DNA of 64,000 nucleotides from Methylotenera_A sp049687015 (GCA_049687015.1 JBAVIP010000037.1:1-64000); one strand, 5' to 3'; positions 8,465 to 17,625 are shown, counted from the first letter of the stretch. Made by a program: numbers and translations. Notes: generated by a model not told the origin, from the sequence alone.

Positions 8465-9424
8465 ATGATTAATAGTACAGATTTATCTGGGAAAGTCGCT
8501 TTTGATGCCAATGGCCTAAATAATCTCAAGCAGGCGGCCAAAGAAAATTCGCCAGAAGCGATCAAGGGTGTTGCCAAACAGTTTGAAGCGATTTTCATGA
8601 ACATGATGCTGAAAAGCATGCGTGAGGCCTCACCGCAGGACAATCCGTTTGATAACGAACAAAGCCGTACATTCACCTCAATGCTTGATCAGCAACTGAG
8701 CAGCAACCTGGCCTCAAAAGGGCTGGGGCTTGCAGATGTACTTGCCAGGCAACTAAGCAAAAGTGGTGGCGCTGCTACCAACACTATGGAACAAGCAGTG
8801 TCAGATACGCCACCTGGCATAGGAAACAGCTCATCATTAAACAATCCTATCATCAGCAATCCCCTTTCGCCATCTCAAGCCAAGTTAACTGAAAGCAAAA
8901 CAGAACAAAAAACTGTACCAACCTATGCATTCCCAACAGCAACCAATTCACTTGGCAATTCGCCCAGCAGCTCTGCTGAATTTAAAAACCGTATGGCCAA
9001 ACATGCTGAAGAAGCCAGCCGCGCTACCGGCGTACCAGCCCACCTGATGCTGGGTCAGGCTGCGCTGGAAAGCGGCTGGGGAAAACGCGAATTGAAAGGT
9101 GCCGATGGCACTCCCAGCAACAACCTGTTTGGCATCAAAGCCACTGGCAACTGGGATGGCAAAATCGTAGAAGCAACTACCACTGAATACATTCACGGAG
9201 TTAAACAAAAACGTATCGAAAAATTCCGCGCTTATGACAGTTACGCAGATTCATTCAAAGATTTCGCCAACATGATGAGCAACAACCCGCGCTATGAAAA
9301 AGTGATGGAAAATCTGCAGAACGTGAACAGTTACGCTCAAGCCATGCAAAAAGCCGGCTATGCCACCGACCCAAATTACGCAAGCAAATTAGCCAGTGTG
9401 ATACAGAAAGTTTCGGCATCATAA
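8465..9424 (+). CDS. flgJ: Flagellar rod-cap muramidase FlgJ
   Basis: Two-domain protein of 319 residues. The N-terminal rod-binding/capping domain (residues about 25-100, with AIKGVAKQFEAIFMNMMLKSM) helps rod polymerisation. A Ser/Pro-rich linker follows. The C-terminal glucosaminidase-type domain (about 170-319) opens a hole in peptidoglycan; the segment HLMLGQAALESGWGKRE carries the expected catalytic glutamate (about residue 203). It closes the flgB-J operon; the sigma-28 promoter of flgK lies just downstream. Confidence 0.97.
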   Translation: MINSTDLSGKVAFDANGLNNLKQAAKENSPEAIKGVAKQFEAIFMNMMLKSMREASPQDNPFDNEQSRTFTSMLDQQLSSNLASKGLGLADVLARQLSKSGGAATNTMEQAVSDTPPGIGNSSSLNNPIISNPLSPSQAKLTESKTEQKTVPTYAFPTATNSLGNSPSSSAEFKNRMAKHAEEASRATGVPAHLMLGQAALESGWGKRELKGADGTPSNNLFGIKATGNWDGKIVEATTTEYIHGVKQKRIEKFRAYDSYADSFKDFANMMSNNPRYEKVMENLQNVNSYAQAMQKAGYATDPNYASKLASVIQKVSAS

Positions 9425-9445
9425 AATTAAATGAACCATTCGGCC

Positions 9446-9472
9446 TAAAGTTATAAATATTTATGCCGTCAT
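9446..9472 (+). promoter_or_regulatory. Sigma-28 (FliA) promoter for flgKL
   Basis: TAAAGTTA, 11 bases, GCCGTCAT: 7 of 8 bases match the -35 box and 6 of 8 the -10 box of the FliA consensus, with exact N11 spacing. It lies 36 bases before the flgK start, between flgJ and flgK, so the junction proteins can be expressed late and separately from the rod and hook genes. Confidence 0.75.
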
Positions 9473-9507
9473 CAAACATATATTATAGATTTTGACGAAA
9501 AGATATC

Positions 9508-11457
9508 ATGGCTTCTAACATACTTAGTATCGGAAAAAGCGCACTGAATGCAGCTCAGGTTGGTCTTAGCACCACCGGGCACAATATCGCCAATGCTTCC
9601 ACACCAGGTTACTCCAGGCAGGTCGTGGTTCAGTCTACTGCACAAGCGCAAAACTTCGGCTATGGTTATATTGGCCAGGGCACTGAAATTTCGGCCATAA
9701 CACGTGTTTACAATGAAATACAAGCCAGACAAGTCGTCAATAGTCAATCTGTCAGTGCAGGCATTGATGTCTACAGCTCGAATCTTGGTGCTGTAGAGAA
9801 CATGCTATCCGATTCCTCCGCAGGCCTTAACCCCGCGCTTAATGATTTTTTTGCCAGCGTACAGAGTCTTTCCGCCAACCCTAGCGACACGCCGACACGA
9901 CAAACCATGTTGTCCTATGCCCAATCCCTGGTCAACCGCTTCAATAGCACTAGCAATCGTCTTGACGAAATTCGCGATAGCGTCAATACGCAACTCACAT
10001 CTAATGTAAGCATGGTCAATAGTTACGCTAAACAGATTGCACGGCTAAATGATGTGATTGAAAAAGCAGTTAACGCTTCCGGTAGCTCACCCAATGACCT
10101 GATGGATCAGCGCGACCAATTAGTGCTGGAACTCAGTAAACAAATCAAAACAACTGTCGTGCCTCAGAATCAGGGCAGCTATAACATATTTATCGGTAAC
10201 GGCTTACCATTGGTCGTGGGTACAGACACGTATACACTCACCACCACTAGCTCACCTACAGACCCCAGCCGATTGGAAGTGGCTTATCAGAGCAACACTA
10301 AAACCACGGTTTTAGGTGTGGACAGCCTGCCTGGCGGAGCGATTGGCGGCTTGCTGCAATTCCGTAGCGAATCACTGGACACCGTACAAAATCAGCTGGG
10401 ACAAATTGCTGTCGTGCTCGCAGAAACCTTTAATGCCCAGCATGCACAAGGCTTGGACAAAAATGGCAATCCTGGCGGCGCCTTGTTCAGCATTCCTGAC
10501 CCAGCGGTCAGCAGCAATAGTGACAACACGGGATCGGCTGTTATCGACAGTAAAATTGTGGATGCCCACGCAATTACCAGCAGCGATTACCGCCTGCAGT
10601 ATGATGGCACTAACTATAAGATTACCCGGCTCAGTGACAAAACCGTGCAGAGCTTTACCAGTCTGCCACAGACCATAGATGGCCTGAGCTTTAGCCAGAC
10701 CTCAGGCACCATGATGGCAGGCGATGATTTTGTCATCCGCCCTACGCAAAATGCAGCCACTACCATGAGTTTAACTATTACAGATTCCAGTAAATTAGCT
10801 GTAGGCGGACCAGCCTTAAGTTCTACCTCCAATATAGCCAATACTGGTGCTGCCAGCATTGGCGCACTAACGGCCAGCAACACCTATGCGGCAAGCCCGC
10901 TGGCCGGCGCACTTGGACTTACCTATACCAGTGGAATTCCGGGTACTTTTACCCTTGCGCCATCGACACAACCAGTAACCGTAACTGCAGGCGGCGTAAC
11001 CACAACCTTTCCTGCAGGCTCACCCATCACCTACACCAGCGGCGCGACCATCGCCGTGGGCAGCTTAAGCTTTGTGATTACTGGCGCGCCTGCAAATGGC
11101 GACCAGTTTACCATTACGCCCAATACCAGCAACGGTTCTGGCGACAACCGCAATGGACTGCTGCTGGCAGGCCTGCAGAGCCAGGGCACGTTAAATAACA
11201 GTAAAACCAATTACTCGGATGCATTCGGCCAGCTCGTCAACACCGTAGGCAACAAAGCGCGCGAATTGAAAGTCATCGGCGCAACAGAAGCCAAAGTGCT
11301 CGAACAGGCAGCCGCAGCGGTGCAATCAGAATCTGGCGTAAATCTGGATGAAGAAGCCACCAACCTTCTTCGCTACCAGCAGGCTTACCAGGCCGCTGGC
11401 AAGATGATGCAAATCGCCAGCCAGCTTTTTGATGTGCTGCTGCAATTAGGCCATTAG
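9508..11457 (+). CDS. flgK: Flagellar hook-filament junction protein FlgK (HAP1)
   Basis: Forms the junction zone between hook and filament. The N-terminus has the axial-protein motif LSTTGHNIANASTPGYSRQ (about residues 20-38). The C-terminus has the FlgK signature GVNLDEEATNLLRYQQAYQ with terminal coil AAGKMMQIASQLFDVLL. At 649 residues it is roughly 100 longer than the enteric protein. The extra length lies in a Ser/Thr/Ala-rich variable domain (about 410-560), as is common outside enterics. Its likely export chaperone is FlgN at the left end of the window. Confidence 0.96.
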   Translation: MASNILSIGKSALNAAQVGLSTTGHNIANASTPGYSRQVVVQSTAQAQNFGYGYIGQGTEISAITRVYNEIQARQVVNSQSVSAGIDVYSSNLGAVENMLSDSSAGLNPALNDFFASVQSLSANPSDTPTRQTMLSYAQSLVNRFNSTSNRLDEIRDSVNTQLTSNVSMVNSYAKQIARLNDVIEKAVNASGSSPNDLMDQRDQLVLELSKQIKTTVVPQNQGSYNIFIGNGLPLVVGTDTYTLTTTSSPTDPSRLEVAYQSNTKTTVLGVDSLPGGAIGGLLQFRSESLDTVQNQLGQIAVVLAETFNAQHAQGLDKNGNPGGALFSIPDPAVSSNSDNTGSAVIDSKIVDAHAITSSDYRLQYDGTNYKITRLSDKTVQSFTSLPQTIDGLSFSQTSGTMMAGDDFVIRPTQNAATTMSLTITDSSKLAVGGPALSSTSNIANTGAASIGALTASNTYAASPLAGALGLTYTSGIPGTFTLAPSTQPVTVTAGGVTTTFPAGSPITYTSGATIAVGSLSFVITGAPANGDQFTITPNTSNGSGDNRNGLLLAGLQSQGTLNNSKTNYSDAFGQLVNTVGNKARELKVIGATEAKVLEQAAAAVQSESGVNLDEEATNLLRYQQAYQAAGKMMQIASQLFDVLLQLGH

Positions 11458-11485
11458 GTTAAAGAAAGACTCGAGGAAATTGATC

Positions 11486-12400
11486 ATGCGCATAAGTACC
11501 AACACCATCTACCAAAGCGGCATTTCAAAAATCAGCTCGCTACAGGCAGACCAGACCAAACTGCAACAGCAGATTTCTACTGGCAAACGTATGACATTGC
11601 CATCGGATGACCCTATTGCTTCGGCGCGTGCTTTAGAGATCTCTCACGCGCAAGAGGTTAATTCATCATTCGCAAGTGGCCGTCAAACCGCACAGCTCAA
11701 ACTCAATACGCTGGAATCGAGCCTGGCCAGCATTACCAGCCTTCTTGTATCCACACAATCTACATTGGTCGGTGCCGGCAATGGCGCTCTTTCAGATTTA
11801 CAAAGAGGGTTTATTGCGACAGAACTCAGTAGCTCCCTTGAAGAATTGATTAACCTTGCCAATGCACAAGATGCATCGGGAGATTTTATTTATGCAGGCT
11901 TTAAAACGGATACCAAACCTTTTGTGGCAAATGCCTCGGGTGCAAGTTATGCTGGTGACAGCAACCAGCAGCTGATCCAAGTGGATGCCCAGCGCCTGAT
12001 AGCGGCAAATGTCAGCGGTGACAACGTATTTCAAGCTGGCGGTAATGATGTATTTGCCACTTTGAGCAATCTGGTCACATTGCTGAACACGCCGATCACC
12101 AATGCCGCCACGCAAGCAGCCTTCAGTAGCGGCCTGGCAACAGCCATCAGCAATCTGCAGGGCTCGGTAGACAATGTACTCAATGTGCGTGCCGCCATCG
12201 GCTCCAAACTGAATGAACTCGACGCTTTGGACACTGCTGGCTCAGACCATGCTCTGCAATACAGTAAATCCCTCTCCGAACTGGAAGATCTTGACTATGC
12301 CAGCGCGCTCTCAGATCTGGCGAAACAGCAAACCATTATGGAAGCGGCGCAGAAATCATTTGTAGAAACCACCAAACTGTCGCTATTTCAATTTATATAA
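11486..12400 (+). CDS. flgL: Flagellar hook-filament junction protein FlgL (HAP3)
   Basis: Second junction protein, 304 residues, flagellin-like. The N-terminal D0/D1 has MRISTNTIYQSG and LQQQISTGKRMTLPSDDPIASAR. The C-terminal coil includes SLSELEDLDYASALSDLAKQQTIMEAAQKSF. The ATG at 11486 has GAGG nine bases upstream; a TTG two codons earlier is in frame but closer than usual to the ribosome site. It follows flgK by 28 bases and ends the rightward flagellar operon. Confidence 0.96.
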   Translation: MRISTNTIYQSGISKISSLQADQTKLQQQISTGKRMTLPSDDPIASARALEISHAQEVNSSFASGRQTAQLKLNTLESSLASITSLLVSTQSTLVGAGNGALSDLQRGFIATELSSSLEELINLANAQDASGDFIYAGFKTDTKPFVANASGASYAGDSNQQLIQVDAQRLIAANVSGDNVFQAGGNDVFATLSNLVTLLNTPITNAATQAAFSSGLATAISNLQGSVDNVLNVRAAIGSKLNELDALDTAGSDHALQYSKSLSELEDLDYASALSDLAKQQTIMEAAQKSFVETTKLSLFQFI

Positions 12401-12498
12401 CGCTGAGTTTGCTGGAACGCCAATTCCAAAATTTATATTAGGAATCGATTTTAAATATATCAAAATTTATTTACAGTCTAAGATTTACAATCCAAGGT

Positions 12499-12816
12499 TT
12501 ACAGTTTAAGAGAGCGACAATTGGACTGTCCGACGACCTCGAAGCGGCTATAACTACCATCGTCCAGCTCGACTTCCACTCTCTCCACATGCGCAAGCTC
12601 CGGGCCGCGCTGGGCCCAGCGCACGATTGAATCCACGGCAGCGGAGTTCCCATGCACCGCGGCCTCTACCGAGCCATCGTTGCGGTTTCTCACCCAACCG
12701 CTGATCCCCAACTTTTGCGCTTCCAGACGCATCGAGTTACGGAAGAACACGCCTTGCACGCGGCCATGAATCACGAGGCGCAGCTTCTTTTGTGGTAGAG
12801 CTGGAAGGGTGGTCAT
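12499..12816 (-). CDS. acyP: Acylphosphatase
   Basis: Small cytoplasmic enzyme that hydrolyses acyl phosphates. The 105-residue product contains the family signatures VIHGRVQGVFFRNSM (with the phosphate-binding Arg) and GISGWVRNRNDGSVEAAVHG (with the catalytic Asn in GWVRN). It is slightly longer than the usual 90-95 residues because of an N-terminal MTTLPALPQKK and a C-terminal extension. It stands alone between the flg and fli blocks and has no evident flagellar role. Confidence 0.93.
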   Translation of the reverse strand: MTTLPALPQKKLRLVIHGRVQGVFFRNSMRLEAQKLGISGWVRNRNDGSVEAAVHGNSAAVDSIVRWAQRGPELAHVERVEVELDDGSYSRFEVVGQSNCRSLKL

Positions 12817-12992
12817 TCTTGTTCTCCTGCAATAATTTGCTTGCGGAATAGCATTCTACCCGGGGCATGGTCACACTGATTAGGCATCATTCCTATCAAA
12901 CCTTGTAATTTACTAAGCATTATACTAAGTTACCGTTAAAAATATGAGATCAAATAAAATGCAGATTCCAGAGGAGAATGGTTCAATTTTGA

Positions 12993-13559
12993 ATGCATAT
13001 CAACATGGAATACAAATATAAAGAATCCAGTGTAGCGCGCGTGTTTTTTGCCCTGTGGCCGGATAAATTGGTACGAAGCGCGCTACATATGTTAGCTAAG
13101 GAATACCAATCACAGTGTGAAGCGCGTGCCATGGAAGCGGATACCTTGCATCTGACATTGCTGTTTCTGGGAGGGGTCGAACGTGCACGTCTGCCGCAAT
13201 TGATGAACGCCACGGGCAAGGTATCAGTGCCGCCCTTTGGGTTTGTATTGGAAAGACTATCATTCTGGCCGCATAACCGAATTGCTTATGCTACACCGCT
13301 GGTGGAAGTGCCGGCACTGTACCAACTAGCCGCGGCACTACAACAGGAACTGATAGCAGCTGGTTTCCTGTTTGAAAACTATGAGTTTAATCCGCACGTC
13401 ACATTGTTACGTCGTGTCGGACATGTTTTGGAATCGCAAACCATTACGCCCATTACGTGGCGGGTAGACTCGTTTGTGCTGGTGGAATCAGTCATGACGG
13501 AGCAAGGGGCGCGCTACCAGATACTTCAAAAGTGGCCGTTGCTGCCTTTTGGCCATTAG
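12993..13559 (+). CDS. thpR: RNA 2',3'-cyclic phosphodiesterase
   Basis: Member of the 2H phosphoesterase superfamily (LigT/ThpR), which opens 2',3'-cyclic phosphates on RNA ends. The 188 residues contain two HxTx motifs: HLTLLFLGGV (about residue 49) and HVTLLRRVG (about 135). The N-terminal RVFFALWPD is typical. The best ribosome site (GAGGAG, 12971-12976) is 16 bases upstream, and just after it lies a five-codon reading frame whose TGA is directly followed by this ATG. The ATG at 13005 is an alternative start. Divergent from acyP. Confidence 0.92.
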   Translation: MHINMEYKYKESSVARVFFALWPDKLVRSALHMLAKEYQSQCEARAMEADTLHLTLLFLGGVERARLPQLMNATGKVSVPPFGFVLERLSFWPHNRIAYATPLVEVPALYQLAAALQQELIAAGFLFENYEFNPHVTLLRRVGHVLESQTITPITWRVDSFVLVESVMTEQGARYQILQKWPLLPFGH

Positions 13560-13659
13560 CTGGTATCGTTTTTTATGACGAATTCGCTAAGCATTTTTTG
13601 ATAGATAAACTCTGAAACAGCATCCTTGATGCGCTAGAACGGAATCCTAAATTGAAGCC

Positions 13660-14487
13660 TTACGGCTTGCCAAAAGATTGAGCTGGAGCTAGTGATGATG
13701 CCGCAGGCGCTGCAGCAGGCGCGGCCACTTGATGCATATTGCTTATCCCCTGTTCGATAAAGTTTTCAATCGGCTTCAGCATGCCCGGCAGTGCCAATGC
13801 CAATACTAAAAAACCGATACTTAAGGTGATGGGGAAACCTATACCAAACAAATTCAGTTGTGGCGCGGTTCGGGTCAGTATCCCCAATGCCATGTTAGTA
13901 ATCAGCAATGCCGCCACCGCTGGCAAGGCCAGTAGCAGGCCTGCACTGAAAATCGTTTCACCCCACAGGGCTATTTTCATCGGGTTAATTCCGCTCCCGC
14001 CAATTGCAATCGGCATGGTGATGAAGCTGTTGGCCATGGCGGTGACGATCATCAAATGGCCATCCAGGCTTAAAAAAATGAGCATGGTGAGAAGAATCAA
14101 AAACTGGTTCACCGCGGTGCTCTGGCCTTGTGACTGCGGATCGAAAAAACTGGCAAAACCCAAGCCCATTGACATGCCGATCAGTTGCCCTGCCAGATCA
14201 ACCGCAGCAAAAACCAGCCGCATACTGAAGCCTATTGCCAGCCCAATGACAAGCTGCTGCACCAAAATCAGCAGACCTTGAAACGAAAATATCTCGAACT
14301 GCGGCAAAGGCGGCAGCATAGGCATAATAATCAAGGTAAACACAATGCCTATGCCCAGCTTGATCCGGTTGGGAATCGAGTTATGGCTGAAGATAGGTGC
14401 TGTCGCCATCACACCCAGCACTCTGGTCAAGGGCCAGAGCAGGCTAACAATCCATGTTTGAAGAAGTTCACTGCTGATTGAAACCAT
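13660..14487 (-). CDS. fliR: Flagellar export gate protein FliR
   Basis: Inner-membrane component of the flagellar type III export gate, packing with FliP and FliQ. 275 residues with about six membrane segments. The FliR features ATAPIFSHNSIPNRIKLGIG, the conserved GFASFFDPQSQGQSTAVNQF and ALPAVAALLITNMALGILTR are visible. The C-terminus is extended by an Ala/Pro-rich tail. fliQ lies 30 bases upstream. It is the last gene of the leftward fli operon and converges with thpR. Confidence 0.96.
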   Translation of the reverse strand: MVSISSELLQTWIVSLLWPLTRVLGVMATAPIFSHNSIPNRIKLGIGIVFTLIIMPMLPPLPQFEIFSFQGLLILVQQLVIGLAIGFSMRLVFAAVDLAGQLIGMSMGLGFASFFDPQSQGQSTAVNQFLILLTMLIFLSLDGHLMIVTAMANSFITMPIAIGGSGINPMKIALWGETIFSAGLLLALPAVAALLITNMALGILTRTAPQLNLFGIGFPITLSIGFLVLALALPGMLKPIENFIEQGISNMHQVAAPAAAPAASSLAPAQSFGKP

Positions 14488-14517
14488 ATCAACCTAAAAA
14501 TATGCTGACTGATTTAG

Positions 14518-14787
14518 TCAATTCGCCATCGCTGGGATGCCGGTAAACACCAGATGCATATAATCCACCATAGTGGTGAGCATCCATGGGCCGGCGAACA
14601 TCAACGCTACGAACACACCCACCAGCTTGGGTATAAATGACAATGTGGCCTCATTAATCTGTGTGGCGGCCTGAAATATGCTGACGACCAGACCGATGAT
14701 GAGCACCGTGAGTAATATGGGCGCGGCCACCAGCAACGTGATTTCCATTGCATTCCTGCCTAGAGTCATTACGCTCTCTGGAGTCAT
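14518..14787 (-). CDS. fliQ: Flagellar export gate protein FliQ
   Basis: Two-helix membrane protein of the export gate. At 89 residues it is exactly the family length. It starts MTPESVMTLGRNAMEITLLVAAPILL and contains GLVVSIFQAATQINEATLSFIPK, the FliQ/SctS signature. It is separated from fliP by 134 bases holding a repeat-like element, which is unusual because fliPQR are normally close-packed. Confidence 0.97.
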   Translation of the reverse strand: MTPESVMTLGRNAMEITLLVAAPILLTVLIIGLVVSIFQAATQINEATLSFIPKLVGVFVALMFAGPWMLTTMVDYMHLVFTGIPAMAN

Positions 14788-14820
14788 TTAGTTTTCCTTA
14801 AAAATTACAACGAAATAACT

Positions 14821-14922
14821 ATTCCAGATGCATCCAAAGCGAGACTAGGCGCACTGACGAAGACAGTGCAATTAGCACGGCTAGGAGGTGCAACAAAGTA
14901 TCGTTTTGGATGCATCTGGAAT
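14821..14922. repeat. 102-bp element with 18-bp perfect terminal inverted repeats
   Basis: The bases at 14821-14838 are the exact reverse complement of 14905-14922 (core CCAGATGCATCC). Inside lie a second perfect hairpin, GCACTG at 14851-14856 with CAGTGC at 14864-14869, and a smaller GCAC/GTGC pair. There is no reading frame. The structure resembles a MITE or REP/BIME-like extragenic element. Its right end touches the fliP stop codon, so it sits within the fliP-fliQ transcript and would form a large hairpin in the mRNA. Confidence 0.75.
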
Positions 14923-15686
14923 TAATAGAAACTTTGCACTAATGAGCCTAGCAACAACTGCCAGCCATCAACCAACACAAATAGCATTAACTTAAAGGGT
15001 AGTGACACAATCGCGGGCGACACCATCATCATCCCCATCGCCATCAACACACTGGCCACCACCATGTCGATAATTAAAAATGGAATGAATATGGCAAAGC
15101 CAATCTGGAACGCGGTTTTTAGCTCGCTCGTCATAAAAGCCGGCACAAGAACCCGCAAAGGCACCTGCTCCGGCGTTTCTATTTTTTCAATTTGCGCCAT
15201 TTTCACGAACAATGCGAGATCGCTTTCGCGCGTCTGTTTCATCATAAAAGCTTTAAGCGGCTCTGCACCTTTATCCATCGCCTCCTGCATCGTGATTCTG
15301 TTCTCTGCAAGCGGTTGATAGGCATCCGTGTAGATTTTGTCTATCACCGGACTCATCACAAAAAAAGTGAGGAACAATGCCAGCCCTATCATCACCTGAT
15401 TGGGTGGCGCGGATTGTGTACCCAGTGCCTGGCGTAAGAGCGACAGTACGATGATAATGCGGGTAAACCCTGTCATCATCAGCAAGGCTGCTGGCAAAAA
15501 GGTTAAGGATGTCAGCAGGATTAAGGTTTGCAGGCTCAAGGTATAATTCTGTCCGCCACCTGCAGCCGGCAAGGCATTCACCAGCGGTAAGCCATTCTCG
15601 GCAAATGCGGTAAGCGGCAGAGCCAGTGCGATCAACACCAGTATCCATAGAGCCTTTAGATTATTCTTGCGCATCTTTTTCTGCAT
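14922..15686 (-). CDS. fliP: Flagellar export gate protein FliP
   Basis: Core subunit of the export gate, a membrane protein made with a cleavable signal peptide (hydrophobic LWILVLIALALPLTAFA). 254 residues. The FliP signatures are MTGFTRIIIVLSLLRQALGTQSAPPNQV and VPAFMTSELKTAFQIGF, with the ending LMLFVLVDGWQLLLGSLVQSF. The start at 15686 overlaps fliO by 26 bases, so translation is probably coupled. Confidence 0.97.
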   Translation of the reverse strand: MQKKMRKNNLKALWILVLIALALPLTAFAENGLPLVNALPAAGGGQNYTLSLQTLILLTSLTFLPAALLMMTGFTRIIIVLSLLRQALGTQSAPPNQVMIGLALFLTFFVMSPVIDKIYTDAYQPLAENRITMQEAMDKGAEPLKAFMMKQTRESDLALFVKMAQIEKIETPEQVPLRVLVPAFMTSELKTAFQIGFAIFIPFLIIDMVVASVLMAMGMMMVSPAIVSLPFKLMLFVLVDGWQLLLGSLVQSFY

Positions 15687-16170
15687 CCGTTTTTCCTGCC
15701 ATCTTATTTCCAGCCATCTTGGCCGTAGATTTCTTTAACCATTGCGCAAACGATGGCGCCAATGATTGCGCAAAACCATTTAAATCTGGATTCAATTGAC
15801 CATTTGGTTCTAGTGCATGTTCTGCAAGCTGCATAGAACCAGCCTCCAGGTTGGCAATACCGTTTACCTGACCGGCAGCTACGCCCACCACGATCCAGCG
15901 TCCCGCCACCTCCACCACCACGACACGTTCGCGCGAACCAACGCTGACGCCACCTACAATGCGCGCCACCGACTGTTTATTGCCGCCCGCTCCCGGCATC
16001 ATGCGCTTTAATACCCAAGTCAGCAGCGCCATCACGGCCAATACCACGGCAAGGCCCAGCACCATTTTCAACACGCCACCTGTTGGCGATGCAGCAACTG
16101 TATCAGCAGCCCACGCACCACAAGAAAAAATAGCAGCACTTAAAAAGTGTAAATTTAAACGCATTTTCAT
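15661..16170 (-). CDS. fliO: Flagellar biosynthetic protein FliO
   Basis: Membrane protein that stabilises FliP during gate assembly. 169 residues with an N-terminal signal-like segment, one membrane segment (LKMVLGLAVVLAVMALLTWVLKRM, read from residue about 34), and the FliO-type cytoplasmic domain RIVGGVSVGSRERVVVVEVAGRWIVVGV. A Lys/Ala-rich tail extends into the fliP start. Positioned between fliN and fliP as expected. Confidence 0.93.
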   Translation of the reverse strand: MKMRLNLHFLSAAIFSCGAWAADTVAASPTGGVLKMVLGLAVVLAVMALLTWVLKRMMPGAGGNKQSVARIVGGVSVGSRERVVVVEVAGRWIVVGVAAGQVNGIANLEAGSMQLAEHALEPNGQLNPDLNGFAQSLAPSFAQWLKKSTAKMAGNKMAGKTDAEKDAQE

Positions 16171-16190
16171 GGATGATTTTTCTGAATAAC

Positions 16191-16610
16191 CTACTTGTTA
16201 ATTTTGCGGATACGCTCGGCTGGCGTGATGATGTCGGTTAATCGAATACCGAACTTGTCATTCACCACCACGACCTCACCTTGTGCAATCAGGCATCCGT
16301 TCACCAGCACATCCATTGGCTCGCCGGCCATGCCATCCAGCTCGACCACCGAGCCTTGCGCCAGCTGCAGTAAATTCTTGATGGCGATTTTGGTGCGCCC
16401 CAGTTCAACCGTAAGCTGCACTGGAATATCCAGAATAAAATCAATGTCATTCTGGGTTTCGTTCAGTTTGTTTTTCGGTGTGAACTCCGAAAATACCTGA
16501 GCCTGCTCGACATTGCTGGTCTGCAACACAGAAGATTCTGTGGCTGACTGCGCGCTCCAGTCATTTTCTATCGTTTCTTCAACAACCTCTTCTATAGCAT
16601 CAGTCGCCAT
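16191..16610 (-). CDS. fliN: Flagellar motor switch protein FliN
   Basis: C-ring component at the base of the motor. The 139-residue product has a variable acidic N-terminus and the SpoA-type core IPVQLTVELGRTKIAIKNLLQL and GSVVELDGMAGEPMDVLVNG, with LIAQGEVVVVNDKFGIRLTDI. Its start lies 11 bases inside the 3' end of fliM, consistent with coupled translation of the two switch subunits. Confidence 0.97.
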   Translation of the reverse strand: MATDAIEEVVEETIENDWSAQSATESSVLQTSNVEQAQVFSEFTPKNKLNETQNDIDFILDIPVQLTVELGRTKIAIKNLLQLAQGSVVELDGMAGEPMDVLVNGCLIAQGEVVVVNDKFGIRLTDIITPAERIRKINK

Positions 16611-17607
16611 AAGGTTCTCCTTTAATATATTCAGTTGAGTTAGATCTTAAAAGCTTCTCTACACGCAATGCATATTGACCGTTGAATAATCCGTATTTGC
16701 AAAGCATCACCGGGATGCCATCCACTTGCCCTTCAATCTCTTCAGCAATATTGAGCGGAATGACATCGCCAACTTTCATGTTCAGCACTTCACCAAGCTG
16801 CATTCTGGTCTTGGCCAGATCAGCCACAATCTCGATCTCTGCGGCCTGTACCTGTTGTGTCATCAGTTTTACCCAGCGCTTGTCCGCGCCCAAAGTTTCA
16901 CCTTGTGATGATGACGCCAGTATGTCGCGGATTGGCTCCAGCATCGAATAGGGAAAGCAGAAATGCATCTCGCCATTTGCCGGACCTAACTCGACATTAA
17001 ACGTAATCGCCGCCACCGCCTCATTCGGAGTGGCAATATTGGCAAACTGGGTATTGATTTCAGAGCGGACATACTCGAACTGCACGGGATATACGGGCTC
17101 CCATGATTTTGAATAGGTTTCAAACACGATATTGAGAATGCGCTGGATAATACGCTGCTCTGTCTGTGTGAATTCACGTCCCTCTGCGCGGGTGTGGAAA
17201 CGGCCATCCCCGCCGAACATATTGTCCACCACCAGGAACACCAGGCTTGGATCAAACACCATCAGCGCATTGCCGCGCAATGGTTTCATCTGGATTAAAT
17301 TCAGGTTGGTAGGCACTACCAGATTGCTAATAAAATTGCTGTATTTGACAATACGCACCGGGCCGGCAGAAACCTCAACACTGCGCCGCAAGAAACTGAA
17401 CAGCTCAATACGAACCAGGCGCGCAAATCGCTCATTGATGATCTCGAGCGCAGGCATGCGCCCACGCACGATACGTTCTTGCGTCGCCATGTCATAATCT
17501 CGCACAGCAGCCTCATCTTCTTCTGCAGGCTTGGTGTCATCACTGTCGCCCTCAACGCCTTTCAGTAAGGCATCGACTTCGTCTTGAGATAGAAATTTAT
17601 CGGCCAT
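16600..17607 (-). CDS. fliM: Flagellar motor switch protein FliM
   Basis: C-ring subunit that receives the CheY-phosphate signal. 335 residues. The N-terminus has the CheY-binding peptide LSQDEVDALLKGV. The middle CheC-like domain includes ARLVRIELFSFLRRSVEVS and VFDPSLVFLVVDNMFGGDG, and the C-terminal SpoA domain has LGEVLNMKVGDVIPLN. An intact CheY-binding motif implies a chemotaxis system elsewhere; no che genes are in this window. Confidence 0.98.
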   Translation of the reverse strand: MADKFLSQDEVDALLKGVEGDSDDTKPAEEDEAAVRDYDMATQERIVRGRMPALEIINERFARLVRIELFSFLRRSVEVSAGPVRIVKYSNFISNLVVPTNLNLIQMKPLRGNALMVFDPSLVFLVVDNMFGGDGRFHTRAEGREFTQTEQRIIQRILNIVFETYSKSWEPVYPVQFEYVRSEINTQFANIATPNEAVAAITFNVELGPANGEMHFCFPYSMLEPIRDILASSSQGETLGADKRWVKLMTQQVQAAEIEIVADLAKTRMQLGEVLNMKVGDVIPLNIAEEIEGQVDGIPVMLCKYGLFNGQYALRVEKLLRSNSTEYIKGEPYGD

Positions 17608-17625
17608 GGCTAAAAAATCTTCTGA

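Noticed and set aside
12460..12510. Three copies of a TTTACA(G/A)T-like word after flgL
   Set aside because: Short and imperfect, in AT-rich sequence; no array spacing or conserved repeat, so not a CRISPR or functional iteron.
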